Of a stretch of 64,000 bases of DNA, positions 44,909 to 53,679 are shown piece after piece; the stretch's first letter is position 1; each line of letters begins with the position of its first letter. Below the pieces are notes generated by a model. That model was not told where the DNA came from. It saw only the letters and a list, made by a program, of their open reading frames with translations, and searched no databases. The stretch lies in assembly GCA_964533495.1 (NCBI GenBank), contig CAZHJU010000005.1:49828-113827 (forward strand). The letters are read 5' to 3'. The position numbers were made by a program, and so were the translations under genes. The stretch comes from Ga0077527 sp964533495. GTDB taxonomy: Bacteria; Pseudomonadota; Gammaproteobacteria; Burkholderiales; SG8-41.

Positions 44909-46195
44909 ATGGCGGAAACGGTCGTCAACAAGATCGGCAAGTACGAGGTTGTCAGGAAACTCGGCGACGGCGCCACCAGCACCGTGTTCCTGGCGCGCGA
45001 TGCCTTCAATGACCGCGAGGTCGCGGTCAAGCTGGTATCCGGGACCGCGCTGAAGGATGAGAGCCGCGGGCAGCTGATGCACCGCCTGTTCCTGACCGAG
45101 GCCTCGCTCGCCGGCAAGCTGAACCATCCGCACATCGTCGAAATCTACGACGCGGTCGCGGACGAGGACAATGCCTACATCGTCATGGAATATGTGCCGG
45201 GCGGCACGCTGCAGCGTTTCACCCGCGGCGACAACCTGCTGGCGCTGGGCGACGTGATCGAGGTGGTCTACAAGTGCGCCCGGGCGCTCGATTTCGCCTC
45301 GCAGCTCGGCGTGATCCACCGCGACATCAAGCCGGCCAACATCATGGTCAAGGACAACACCGACATCAAGGTCACGGATTTCGGCTCGGCGGCGCTGCTG
45401 ATGACCGAACGCACGGTGGTCGACGGCATCGGCACGCCGGCCTACATGTCGCCGGAGCAGCACCTGAACCAGCCGGTCAACCTGCAGACCGACATCTATG
45501 CGCTGGGCGTGGTGATGTTCCAGCTGCTCACGGGGCGGCTGCCGTTCACCGCCGACAACATCGCCGGGCTGGCGCACCAGATACTCAACGGCGATCCGCC
45601 GCTGCCCTCGGAGTTCAGGACCGAGATCCCGACCGAACTCGATCTCGTGGTCCGCCGCGCGATGGCGCGCGACCAGTCGGTGCGTTACATGACCTGGGAG
45701 CAGTTCGCCAACGACCTTGCGGCAATCGCGGCCGGGGCGCCGCTGCCCAAGCATGGCGTGCTCGACACCGAGAAATTCAACATCCTGCGCACGCTGTCGT
45801 TCTTCAGGACTTTCGGCGACGTCGAACTGTGGGAGGTCCTGCGTTTTTCGGAGTGGGTGGATTTCGCGAAGGACGACGTGATCATCAGCGAAGGCGAGCC
45901 CGGCGATTTCTTCGGCATCATCGTTTCCGGCGAGGCGCGGGTGCTGCGCAAGAGGCGTCTGCTGCTGAGCCTGCTCAAGGCGGGGGAGTGCGTGGGCGAG
46001 ATGGCCTATCTCGGCGAGCCGGGCAGCCTGCGTTCGGCCGACGTGGTCGCCGCGACCGACCTGCGCATGATCAAGATCGGCGTCAAGGCGCTGGAGCGCG
46101 CTTCCGAGCTGTGCCGGCTCAATTTCGACCGTACCTACCTGCGGATACTCGTTGGCCGCCTGGCGGCGGCCAATTCCAAGCTGGCGGGCATCTAG
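44909..46195 (+). CDS. Ser/Thr protein kinase with C-terminal cyclic-nucleotide-binding-like domain
   Basis: 428 residues. Eukaryotic-type kinase domain about 10-270: GDGATSTVFLA loop, VAVKLVSG Lys, HRDIKPANIMVKD catalytic loop near residue 138, DFGSAALL near 157 and GTPAYMSPEQHL. Residues about 300-420 form a cNMP-binding-like beta roll (IISEGEPGDFFGIIVSGEARVLRKRRLL...GECVGEMAYLGEPGSLRSADVVAATD); the phosphate-binding cassette is roughly conserved (GEMAYL...RSADV). No transmembrane segment. The arrangement suggests a soluble kinase gated by a nucleotide or by proteins. It is divergent from the 5-oxoprolinase gene. Confidence 0.9.
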   Translation: MAETVVNKIGKYEVVRKLGDGATSTVFLARDAFNDREVAVKLVSGTALKDESRGQLMHRLFLTEASLAGKLNHPHIVEIYDAVADEDNAYIVMEYVPGGTLQRFTRGDNLLALGDVIEVVYKCARALDFASQLGVIHRDIKPANIMVKDNTDIKVTDFGSAALLMTERTVVDGIGTPAYMSPEQHLNQPVNLQTDIYALGVVMFQLLTGRLPFTADNIAGLAHQILNGDPPLPSEFRTEIPTELDLVVRRAMARDQSVRYMTWEQFANDLAAIAAGAPLPKHGVLDTEKFNILRTLSFFRTFGDVELWEVLRFSEWVDFAKDDVIISEGEPGDFFGIIVSGEARVLRKRRLLLSLLKAGECVGEMAYLGEPGSLRSADVVAATDLRMIKIGVKALERASELCRLNFDRTYLRILVGRLAAANSKLAGI

Positions 46196-46216
46196 GGCGG
46201 ATTCAGGGCATCGAAT

Positions 46217-46705
46217 TCAGGGCATCGAATCGTCGCTCTTGATGTCTTCCAGCACGTTGTAGCCGCTGGCCTTGCCGTCGGGTCCGAAGCGCACGACGAA
46301 GACGCCGACTTCGGGCGGCAGGGCCACGCGCCATTCCCATACGGTTTCACCGCCGAGCCTGATGATTTCCCGCGGCTGGCCGAGCAGCATTTTCACGTCA
46401 TCCGCCGTCGAGACGCCGGGTGTCACGCGGTAGAGCCGCTCCTGCGTCAGCAGCTGGGTGACGCCGGTGGCCTTGCCGTTGCCGTCAATGTCGAAACGCC
46501 AGGTCTGGAGGCCTTCGGGGCCAGAGGCATAGTCCCACAGCTCGCCCTGCGCGGTTTTGTGGATTTCTGTCGGCTTGCCGAGCCGTTGCTGGATTTCGCC
46601 GGCCGGGGTGCCGACCCGGACAGCCGAAGGCACCGCACAGCCGGCAAGAATGCCGGCGAGCAGCAGTACGGCGGGTAATCGAAAATGACGAAAATGAGCT
46701 TGCAT
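46217..46705 (-). CDS. BamE/SmpA-OmlA-like lipoprotein
   Basis: 162 residues. Signal peptide with lipobox LLAGILAGC (Cys near residue 23). Two BamE-like repeats follow: VRVGTPAGEIQQRLGKPTEIHK..GELWDY and YRVTPGVSTADDVKMLLGQPREI..LGGETVWEWRV, the pattern G.t...v...LG.P. Outer-membrane lipoproteins of this fold assist assembly of envelope proteins; the true BamE is usually shorter and single-repeat, so this is a paralogue. Convergent with the kinase gene, 22 bases apart. Confidence 0.82.
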   Translation of the reverse strand: MQAHFRHFRLPAVLLLAGILAGCAVPSAVRVGTPAGEIQQRLGKPTEIHKTAQGELWDYASGPEGLQTWRFDIDGNGKATGVTQLLTQERLYRVTPGVSTADDVKMLLGQPREIIRLGGETVWEWRVALPPEVGVFVVRFGPDGKASGYNVLEDIKSDDSMP

Positions 46706-46815
46706 GGCATTTTCTCCGTGTGAGGAAACGATGGCTCAGGATGTTCCGTGGTCCCGGTGTCTGCAAACACCGCAGCCGGCCGCTTATTCCGTCCGGGAAC
46801 ACGCCCGGCGCCAGC

Positions 46816-47448
46816 TCATGCCGGATGGCGTCTGCGCAGTTCGGCGACCTGTGTCGTATCCAGTTGACGCGTCTTTTCGCCGCGCACGAGCAGATAGAGC
46901 CTCGCCGTGGCTTCGAGTTCCTCGATCGCATCGGCAGCCGCGGCCAGCGTGCTGCCGCCGACCACCGGTCCGTGGTTGGCGAGCAGCAGTGCATGGTGGC
47001 GGGAGGCCAGCCGGCGGACGGCATCGGCCAGCGCCATGTCGCCGGGCGCGTGATAGGGCACCATCGGCAGCGTGCCGATGCGCATCACGTAATAGGCGGT
47101 CAGCGGCGGCAGCGCGTTTTCCGGATCGGTGTCGGCAAGCACCGATACCGCGACCGAATGGGTCGCATGCAGGTGGACCACGGCGCCGTTTTGCGGGCGC
47201 TCGCGGTACATCGCCAGGTGCAGGAAATTTTCCTTCGACGGCGGGTCGCCGGACAGCAGTTTTCCGTTCCAGTCGAGCTTCGAGATCCGCGCCGGATCGA
47301 GCTTGCCGAGGCTGGAGCCGGTCGGCGTCAGCAGCCAGCCGTCTTCGCAGCGCGCGCTGATGTTGCCGGTGCTGCCGTGGGTCAGGCCGCGGTCGTAGAT
47401 CGAGCGGCCGAGTTCGGTGATGTCTTCACGCAGGCGGTTTTCGTTCAT
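46816..47448 (-). CDS. otnC: 3-oxo-tetronate 4-phosphate decarboxylase-like class II aldolase
   Basis: 210 residues, class II aldolase fold: LTHGSTGNISARCEDGWLLTPTGSSLGKLDP, VVHLHATHSVAVS (two His), and LLLANHGPVVGGSTL (third His). In front of an OtnK gene this matches OtnC, which decarboxylates 3-oxo-tetronate 4-phosphate to dihydroxyacetone phosphate. It starts 11 bases after otnK, so the two genes are cotranscribed. The assignment depends on the pairing. Confidence 0.85.
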   Translation of the reverse strand: MNENRLREDITELGRSIYDRGLTHGSTGNISARCEDGWLLTPTGSSLGKLDPARISKLDWNGKLLSGDPPSKENFLHLAMYRERPQNGAVVHLHATHSVAVSVLADTDPENALPPLTAYYVMRIGTLPMVPYHAPGDMALADAVRRLASRHHALLLANHGPVVGGSTLAAAADAIEELEATARLYLLVRGEKTRQLDTTQVAELRRRHPA

Positions 47449-47458
47449 GGCGCTTCCT

Positions 47459-48712
47459 TCAGGGTGACGATGCCAGTGCTTTTTCGAAGAAATCGGGGCC
47501 GCCGAAGTTGCCGGATTTCAGAGCCAGCGCGAGCGGTTGCGGCGCGACGCTGCAGGTCCAGGGCACGCCGGGATCGATCGCCGGGCCGATGCGCAGTGCC
47601 CGCACGCCGAGCCGGCTGACCACGGCGCCCGAGGTCTCGCCACCGGCCACGACCAGCCTGCGCACGCCGGCATTCACCAGGCCTTCCGCGATGCCCGCGA
47701 GCGCCTTTTCGATGCGCTGGCCGGCCTGTCCGGCGCCGGCCAGCGCCTGCGCGGCGCGCACTTCGTCCGGCGTCGCGGTGGCGTAGACCAGGATGGGCTG
47801 CGTGCCCTGCGCCGCGGCCCAGGCCAGCGCTTCGGCGGCGACGTCGGCGCCTTCGAGCAGCCGGCGCACGTCGATGCGGAATCCGGGATGCCGCTGCAGC
47901 CAGTGCGCGACCTGGCCATTGGTGGCGACGGAACAGCTGCCGGCGATGACCGCGGCGCGGCCGCCGACCGGCGGCAGTGCGGAGGCGGCGTCAGCGGCGG
48001 GCAGCAGGCCGTCGCGGCGGAAATTGTCCGGCAGCCCCAGCGCGACTCCGGAGCCGCCGGTCACCAGCGGCAGGCCGGCACAGGCCGCGCCGATGGTCCG
48101 CAGGTCCGCGGGACTGATCGCATCGACGATCGCGATGCCGGTGCCGTCGCCGGCGGCCTTGCCGAAGGCCGCCGCCAGCGCTTCCGGGCCGGCCGCGACG
48201 GCATCATGCGCGACCAGGCCGACGCGCAATCCGGTCTGCGGCTGCAGCACGCGCAGCAGGTTGGCATCGGTCATCGGCGTCAGCGGATGATCCTTCATGC
48301 CGGACCCCGACAGCAGCGTGTCGCCGACGAACAGATGGCCGCGGTACACGGTGCGGCCGTTTTCGGGATAGGCGGGGCAGGCGATCGTGAAGCGGGCGCC
48401 CAGCTCCCGCATCAGGGCCTCGGCCACGGGCCCGATGTTGCCCTGCGGCGTGGAATCGAAGGTGGAGCAGTACTTGAAGAAAAACTGACGGCAGCCCTGC
48501 GCCCTGAGCCAGCGCAGCGCGGCCAGCGACTCCGCGACCGCGGCGTCGCGCGGCGCGGTGCGCGACTTGAGCGCGACAACGACGGCGTCCGTGCCGTCGA
48601 TGCGCGTATCGGGCACGCCGATGGTCTGCACGGTGCGCATGCCGCCGGCGACGAGGGTGCTCGCGAGGTCGGTGCCGCCGGTGAAGTCGTCAGCGATGCA
48701 GCCGAGCAGCAT
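47459..48712 (-). CDS. otnK: 3-oxo-tetronate kinase (DUF1537 family)
   Basis: 417 residues. The opening LGCIADDFTGGTDLASTLVAGGMRTV and FFKYCSTFDSTPQGNIGPVAEALM are specific for the OtnK/DUF1537 family, as is the C-terminal LVVAGGETSGAVVSRLGV. It phosphorylates 3-oxo-tetronates (from L-threonate or D-erythronate) at C4, and OtnC then decarboxylates the product. Dehydrogenase (ltnD-like) and isomerase (otnI) genes of the classical pathway are not adjacent; the pair may be completed elsewhere. Confidence 0.9.
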   Translation of the reverse strand: MLLGCIADDFTGGTDLASTLVAGGMRTVQTIGVPDTRIDGTDAVVVALKSRTAPRDAAVAESLAALRWLRAQGCRQFFFKYCSTFDSTPQGNIGPVAEALMRELGARFTIACPAYPENGRTVYRGHLFVGDTLLSGSGMKDHPLTPMTDANLLRVLQPQTGLRVGLVAHDAVAAGPEALAAAFGKAAGDGTGIAIVDAISPADLRTIGAACAGLPLVTGGSGVALGLPDNFRRDGLLPAADAASALPPVGGRAAVIAGSCSVATNGQVAHWLQRHPGFRIDVRRLLEGADVAAEALAWAAAQGTQPILVYATATPDEVRAAQALAGAGQAGQRIEKALAGIAEGLVNAGVRRLVVAGGETSGAVVSRLGVRALRIGPAIDPGVPWTCSVAPQPLALALKSGNFGGPDFFEKALASSP

Positions 48713-48754
48713 GGTCAGGTCCGGATGGGGTTGTTGTGCGTGGCGGAATGCATG

Positions 48755-48830
<76 letters not shown>

Positions 48831-48856
48831 CGGTTAATTCGTGTTCCGGGTTTTTG

Positions 48857-48937
48857 CCTTGTAAATCACACGCTTGGGTTAAATTGAAAGCTTCCCTAGC
48901 AATGCAATCGTACCCGCGTAGATAGCCGTTTACAAGG
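48857..48937. repeat. 9-bp inverted repeats between tRNA-Arg and the integrase fragment
   Basis: CCTTGTAAA (48857-48865) and TTTACAAGG (48929-48937) are perfect inverted arms separated by 63 bases. They lie between the tRNA copy and the truncated integrase gene, where attachment-site or excisionase elements would be expected. Confidence 0.4.
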
Positions 48938-48942
48938 ACTTA

Positions 48943-49551
48943 TTGTGATGGATTTGTGATGGCATTAATGATGCTGATTCCTGAATCCAGCAGCAAACAG
49001 CTTGGATTCCTCGCCGGGTAACAGGCGGCGTTCCCGGCCTCTGGCCACCTGAGGGCGGCGCACCTGCTTGGCAGGGTTAACTGGAATTGGGATTCCCCAA
49101 TCCTTTGCAGCCACTTCGAACAGGTGGGATAGGGAATTGAGTTCCTTCACCACAGTGGCCCCAGCAAGCCCAGCGTTAAGCCGGGCGTCCCGGTATTCGG
49201 CAATATGGGCACTGCGCAGGGCGGCGGGCGAGAACGCGCCAAAATGCCGTTTAAGCCCTTCTAGGCGCTGTTTTTCACGGCGGGCGGATTTCTTTTTCGG
49301 GGTGACTTCGGACAGGTAGCGGGTTATCAGTTCCCCAACCGTCACCCGTTCGGCTTCGGAGCGGTCAACGAATACGCCCCGGTCAAATTCCGATTCCAGC
49401 AGCCGTGCCCAGCGTGCCGCTTCGGTTTTGGTCTTGAATGATTTGGCAACCGGGCGCATGCCCCGATGCCGCACCTGCACCTGCCATTTGCCGCTTGAAA
49501 GTTCCCTGATACTGGCCACGTCACACCCCCGATTGTGATGGGCGTGTGATG
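48943..49551. repeat. TTGTGATGG repeats at both ends of the integrase fragment
   Basis: TTGTGATGG occurs at 48943-48951 and 48954-48962 (11-base pitch) and again at 49533-49541, with TGTGATG at 49545-49551, also about one helical turn apart. They flank the integrase fragment on both sides and could be arm-type integrase-binding sites. Confidence 0.45.
48965..49519 (-). pseudogene. Truncated tyrosine-type integrase
   Basis: 184 residues, start GTG at 49519. The N-terminal arm-binding domain (KWQVQVRHRGMRPVAKSFKTKTEAARWARLLESEFDRG) and core-binding SAM-like domain (VTVGELITRYLSEVTPKKKSARREKQRLEGLKRHFG...HIAEYRDARLNAGLAGATVVKELNSLSHLFEVAAKDW) are intact, but the frame ends after GEESKLFAAGF, before the catalytic R-H-R-Y region. 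It lies between two tRNA-Arg(CCT) copies, so it is the remains of an integrative element's recombinase. Confidence 0.8.
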
Positions 49552-49599
49552 AACAGACTTAACGGCGGAAACTCAGGGGCGCTAAGTGATTGAAACCAT

Positions 49600-49675
<76 letters not shown>

Positions 49676-49750
49676 CCGCGCGGATTATAACGCGGACGCA
49701 TCGGACTTTCGATTCGTTTCCGGGGTGCGGATCGTCGTTCCGGTTCGGTT

Positions 49751-49978
49751 TTGCGCTTGGTTAATCAAAGTTGTTGCATCGAACGATTCAAATGGACGCT
49801 GCGCGAGGAACTGCTCGATGCCAACCTGTTCATGCGCCTGGATGACGTGCGGGAAGCGGTTTACTGGTGGCAGATCGAATACAACGAGCAGCGCCCGCAC
49901 GATGCCTTGAGCGGCATTCCGCTGGCAGTCTATCGAATCAGAAATGCCGAAAACTCTACTTATGAACTGTCCGCTTGA
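49751..49978 (+). pseudogene. IS3-family transposase (OrfB) C-terminal fragment
   Basis: The frame NQSCCIERFKWTLREELLDANLF...DDVREAVYWWQIEYNEQRPHDAL...ENSTYELSA is the final ~75 residues of an IS3-type transposase (the region around the last catalytic Glu, N.QRPH.sL). Everything upstream is missing. The sequence just after the stop (CTTGACGGGGGAGCTTAC) could be the remaining terminal repeat. Confidence 0.75.
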
Positions 49979-50058
49979 CGGGGGAGCTTACGCTGGCAAC
50001 GGCCTGCCGCGCCGCGCAGGTGCTGCGGCATTCGCAGCCATGCCAGGCCGGTGAGCGA

Positions 50059-50934
50059 TCAGTGGAAGCCGTAGAGCCTTGCCGGATTGTCGACGAGGAT
50101 TTTCTTTCTGAGCCCGGCATCCGGTGTCCATTCATTGAACAGGTCGAGCAGGTGTCCGTCTTCGGGCATGTCCTTCTCCAGCCGCGGATGCGGCCAGTCG
50201 CTGCCCCAGACGATCTGGTCGGGGTTGGCCTTGACCAGCGCTTCGTGAATGGGCCTGGCGTCGGGGTAATCCGGGTACTGCGTCGACACGCGGTAGCTGC
50301 CCGACACCTTCACCCAGATTTTTCCTTCGGACAGCAGGCGGCACATCTGCTGCACGCCGGGCTGGTTCGCGCCGAGCTTGCCGTCGACGTTGCCCATGTG
50401 GTCGAGCATGACCGGCAGCTTCCAGTTTCTGAGAAAAGGCATCGCGCTGTCGAGCGCATTGGCGTCCATCATGAATTGCGCGTGCAGCCCGAGGTCGGCC
50501 ATCAGCGGCGCGAGTTTTTCGAAGGACTGCATGCCCAGCGAGCTGAAGCCCACGCCGTGCGGCATGTGGTGGAAGCGCAGGGCGCGCACCCCGAGGTCGC
50601 GCATGCGCTGGAGTTCCGATTTTGGGGTGTCGGGCCTGACGATGCAGGTCGCGCGCAGGCGCTCCGGTTCGCGCTGCAGCGCGTCGAGCACGACCGAGTT
50701 GTCGGTGCCGTGGGCGTTGCCCTGCACGATCACGCCGCGGCCCGCGCCGATGGCGTCGAGCATCTTCAGCAGCTTTTCCAGCGGCGCGTCGTCCGGCGTG
50801 TAGGAGCGCGAGTCGGCGAAGGGAAATTTCGCGCGCGGCCCGAAGAGATGGAAATGCGTGTCGCAGGTGCCGGGCGGCGAAGGGATTTTCGGGGCCTTGG
50901 TGTTTTCGATCGGCGGCAGGCAGGGCAGTTCCAT
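50059..50934 (-). CDS. Amidohydrolase of the 2-pyrone-4,6-dicarboxylate hydrolase (LigI) type
   Basis: 291 residues from ATG 50934, preceded by GAGGAG. Metal motif CDTHFHLFGP (HxH), YTPDDAPLEKLLKMLDAIG, RFHHMPHGV, the barrel segment VMLDHMGNVDG and catalytic Asp in WGSDWPHPRL match LigI-type amidohydrolases, which open 2-pyrone-4,6-dicarboxylate in protocatechuate degradation. No other lig genes adjoin it. Substrate therefore uncertain; other lactonases and decarboxylases of the same fold are possible. Confidence 0.85.
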   Translation of the reverse strand: MELPCLPPIENTKAPKIPSPPGTCDTHFHLFGPRAKFPFADSRSYTPDDAPLEKLLKMLDAIGAGRGVIVQGNAHGTDNSVVLDALQREPERLRATCIVRPDTPKSELQRMRDLGVRALRFHHMPHGVGFSSLGMQSFEKLAPLMADLGLHAQFMMDANALDSAMPFLRNWKLPVMLDHMGNVDGKLGANQPGVQQMCRLLSEGKIWVKVSGSYRVSTQYPDYPDARPIHEALVKANPDQIVWGSDWPHPRLEKDMPEDGHLLDLFNEWTPDAGLRKKILVDNPARLYGFH

Positions 50935-51054
50935 GTGTCGTTTCTCCTCGGGTGAGCCGCGATGGTAGTGCATGCATGGCGCCGGCTCAACGCCGCGGCG
51001 TCGTTATAATCGTCACGACCGCCTGCTGCATCCACATCCTGAACAGGAGCCCGC

Positions 51055-51969
51055 ATGATCCCGTCCCAGCGCCTGCCCTATGTGCCCATCATCGACCGCC
51101 CGCCGCTGAAGCCGCCGCCGGGCGTGCGCCTGATCGTGTGGCCGGTGGTCAACGTCGAAGTCTGGGACATCGGCCGGCCGATGCCGCGCCAGGTGCTGCC
51201 GCCGCCCACGCATGTCACGCGCCTGCCGGACTTCGCGCACTGGGCCTGGCATGAATACGGCAACCGGGTCGGCTTCTGGCGCATCAAGCAGGCGCTGGAC
51301 GATCTCGACATCAAGGCGTCCCTTTTCACCAATGGCCGCATCTGCACCGACTACGCGCGCATCGCCGAGGAATCGCTGAAGTCGGGCTGGGAGTTCGTCG
51401 GCCATTCCTGGGACCAGCAGCCGACGCATGTCGAAAAGGACCAGCGCGCGATGATCCGGCGCACGGTGAAGCAGATCAAGGCCTTCACCGGCAAGGCGCC
51501 GGTGGGCTGGCTCGCGCCGGGGCTGACCGAAACCCTGTTCACGCCGGACTACCTCGCCGAAGCCGGCATCCGGTACATCGCCGACTGGGTGGTGGACGAC
51601 GAACCCTGCGACATCCAGACGAAACACGGCAAGGTCGCGGCGATGCCCTATTCGGTGGAATTGAACGACATCACGATGATGATGGTGCAACACCACGGCG
51701 CGGCCGAGTTCGAATCGCGCTGCATGGACCAGTTCGAGCGGCTGTATGAGGAAGGCGCGAAGCGGGTCAAGGTGATGGCCATCGCCGTGCATCCCTACAT
51801 CTCCGGCGTGCCGCACCGGATCAAATATTTCGAGAACGTGTTCCGCCGGCTGCGCGATGAGCCGGGCGTGGCATTCTGGACCGGTGACCGGATACTCGAC
51901 TGGTATCGGCGCGCGACCGGGCGGGAGAACAAGGCACCTGCCAGGACGCCGGCTCGACGCAAACGCTGA
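51055..51969 (+). CDS. Polysaccharide-deacetylase-fold hydrolase (allantoinase PuuE-like)
   Basis: 304 residues. The NodB-type pattern is present: KASLFTNGRICTDYARIAEESLKSGWEFVGHSWDQQPTHVEKDQ, a metal Asp/His region (GHSWDQQPTH), RTVKQIKAFTGKAPVGWLAPGLTET, and VVDDEPCDIQTKHGKVAAMPYSVELND. The lack of a signal peptide and the YVPIIDRPPLKPPPGVRLIVWPVVNVEVWD opening fit cytoplasmic family members such as PuuE or N-acyl-hydrolases rather than peptidoglycan deacetylases. Divergent from the LigI-like gene. Confidence 0.83.
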   Translation: MIPSQRLPYVPIIDRPPLKPPPGVRLIVWPVVNVEVWDIGRPMPRQVLPPPTHVTRLPDFAHWAWHEYGNRVGFWRIKQALDDLDIKASLFTNGRICTDYARIAEESLKSGWEFVGHSWDQQPTHVEKDQRAMIRRTVKQIKAFTGKAPVGWLAPGLTETLFTPDYLAEAGIRYIADWVVDDEPCDIQTKHGKVAAMPYSVELNDITMMMVQHHGAAEFESRCMDQFERLYEEGAKRVKVMAIAVHPYISGVPHRIKYFENVFRRLRDEPGVAFWTGDRILDWYRRATGRENKAPARTPARRKR

Positions 51970-51986
51970 ATTAATGAAGCGTCGGT

Positions 51987-52904
51987 TCAGTCGAGCAGCG
52001 CGAAAAAACTTTCCGCAAAATCCTTCCGGTAACGTCCGGTCACCGGCCCGACCGCTTCCGCGAACGCCCGGTGTTCCTCCGCCGTCAGTTGCACCACTTC
52101 GTTTTGCGCCGGGTCGAGCCGTTTCAACATGTCCTCGTCTTCCGCCGCTGCCAGCCGGCGCTGCAGCACCGTGGCCTCGGCGGCGGCGACATCCACCGTG
52201 CGCTGAATGTCCGCCGGCCAGGAGTCGTATTGCGCGCGGTTGGCCATCAGGCAGGCGACGCCGTAGACGTGTCCGGACAGCGTGATGTGGCGGTGGTGCT
52301 GGTGGATGTCGAAGTTGACGATGTTGGTCAGCGGGTTGTCCTGGGCGTCGAAGCGGTCGCCGCCGATCTGCTCGACGAAGATCTTGATGTCCTCGAGGAT
52401 CGGCTCCATGCCGAGCCGGCGCAGCGATTCGGCCTGCAGCTCGCTCATCTGGATGCGGATGCGGAGGTCCTCGCAGTCGGCGGGCTTGCGGATGGGGCGG
52501 ATCCTGTTGCTGAAATGGCGGAAGCCGTTGTCCCAGTAGGCGAGCAGGTGGAAGGGTGACTGCCGCGCAACCTTGTCCTTCAGCGATTGCCCGAGCCGGC
52601 CGTCGAGCACCCGGTAGGCCGCAGCGCGGTCGGGGAACAGAAATGGCAGGTCGAACAGCGCCAGCTCGGGCACCCACTTCGCGTAGCGCAGCGAGGAAAT
52701 GTAACAGGCCGAAAGTTCGCCGCGCTCGACCATGCCCGGCAGCTCGCCCGACTTGTGACCCAGGGACAGCACGTCGGGCACGAACTCGAAACGCAGGGCG
52801 TCGCCGGCTTCGCGTTGCAGCACTTCGCCGAAACGCTGGCAGGCACGGGTATGGATGGAAGCGGGTTTCTGGTAGCCGCCGAGGCGGAAGGTGACGGGCG
52901 TCAT
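51987..52904 (-). CDS. TRAP-type DctP-like binding protein without a signal peptide
   Basis: 305 residues. The fold is DctP-like: FRLGGYQKPASIHTRACQRFGEVLQREAGDALRFEFVPD, GELPGMVERGELSACYISSLRYAKWVPELALFDLPFLF, RKPADCEDLRIRIQMSELQAESLRRLGMEPI and QDNPLTNIVNFDIHQHHRHITLSGHVYGVACLMANRAQYDSWP. Normally these are secreted to the periplasm, but here the N-terminus (MTPVTFRLGGYQK) is the first beta-strand with no signal peptide, and no upstream in-frame start giving one is seen. No dctQM genes nearby. It may be cytoplasmic or a truncated gene. Confidence 0.78.
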   Translation of the reverse strand: MTPVTFRLGGYQKPASIHTRACQRFGEVLQREAGDALRFEFVPDVLSLGHKSGELPGMVERGELSACYISSLRYAKWVPELALFDLPFLFPDRAAAYRVLDGRLGQSLKDKVARQSPFHLLAYWDNGFRHFSNRIRPIRKPADCEDLRIRIQMSELQAESLRRLGMEPILEDIKIFVEQIGGDRFDAQDNPLTNIVNFDIHQHHRHITLSGHVYGVACLMANRAQYDSWPADIQRTVDVAAAEATVLQRRLAAAEDEDMLKRLDPAQNEVVQLTAEEHRAFAEAVGPVTGRYRKDFAESFFALLD

Positions 52905-53086
52905 GGCATGTCCGGGGATGGCGTGGTCAGGTCGTGCAGGTCATGGCGCGAAGCAGAACATGAACCCGCACCTGCTGGCAAGGCGCGCCCCGCCGCTATA
53001 GGCAATCGACGGCCAGGTGTGTCAAAGTACCGGCATGCGCGTCATGCGTCCGGATCGTGAAATGCCACCGAGGAGGAGGACACATC

Positions 53087-53539
53087 ATGAAAACCCGAGG
53101 AATCCATCACATCAACATCGGTTGCCGTGACGGCGATCTGGCGGCCATAGAGAAGTTCTACTGCCAAGGATTGGGAATGACAGTGGGGCCGCGCCCGGAT
53201 TTTCCGAACAAGGGCCTTTGGCTGTATTGCGGAGACCATCCACTGGTCCATGTGGTCGTGCGTTTCCAGGCGGACTGGCCGGGGCTGGATGAAAAACGCA
53301 GCAGCTACGACCACACCGCCTACGAGGTCAGCGGCGTGCAGCAGTTCCGCGAGCGGCTGAAGCGTCTGGGCATCAAGTTCGACGAGCAGAACGTGCCCAA
53401 CGCCGGATTCCAGATGTTCATGCGCGATCCGGTGGGCAACAAGGTGGAGCTGAATTTCCCCAACGAGGAAACGCCCGCGGACGTGGCCCGCGGCACGCTG
53501 TCTGCCCTGCAGTTTCCGGAGCACGCGACGCAACGCTGA
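53087..53539 (+). CDS. VOC (glyoxalase/extradiol dioxygenase fold) protein
   Basis: 150 residues with AGGAGGAGG upstream. Pattern GIHHINIGCRDGDLAAIEKFYCQGLGM, HVVVRF, YDHTAYEVSG and MFMRDPVGNKVELNFPN: a single VOC module with metal-ligand candidates His (near 9), His (SYDHTAYEV) and Glu (NKVELNF). Glyoxalase-like; substrate unknown. It lies upstream of a TauD-type dioxygenase gene in the same orientation. Confidence 0.85.
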   Translation: MKTRGIHHINIGCRDGDLAAIEKFYCQGLGMTVGPRPDFPNKGLWLYCGDHPLVHVVVRFQADWPGLDEKRSSYDHTAYEVSGVQQFRERLKRLGIKFDEQNVPNAGFQMFMRDPVGNKVELNFPNEETPADVARGTLSALQFPEHATQR

Positions 53540-53679
53540 GTGTTGGTGTTCCCGGGATGAACGGGATTCGCAATTGAAACCGCCGACCTTGATCCCGAAG
53601 AACGCGCTCGATCATGTCCGCAGCTACGGCAGGGTCGGGCGCATCGTCAACAAGGTCAACCAGAAATAAAGGGAAAGTG

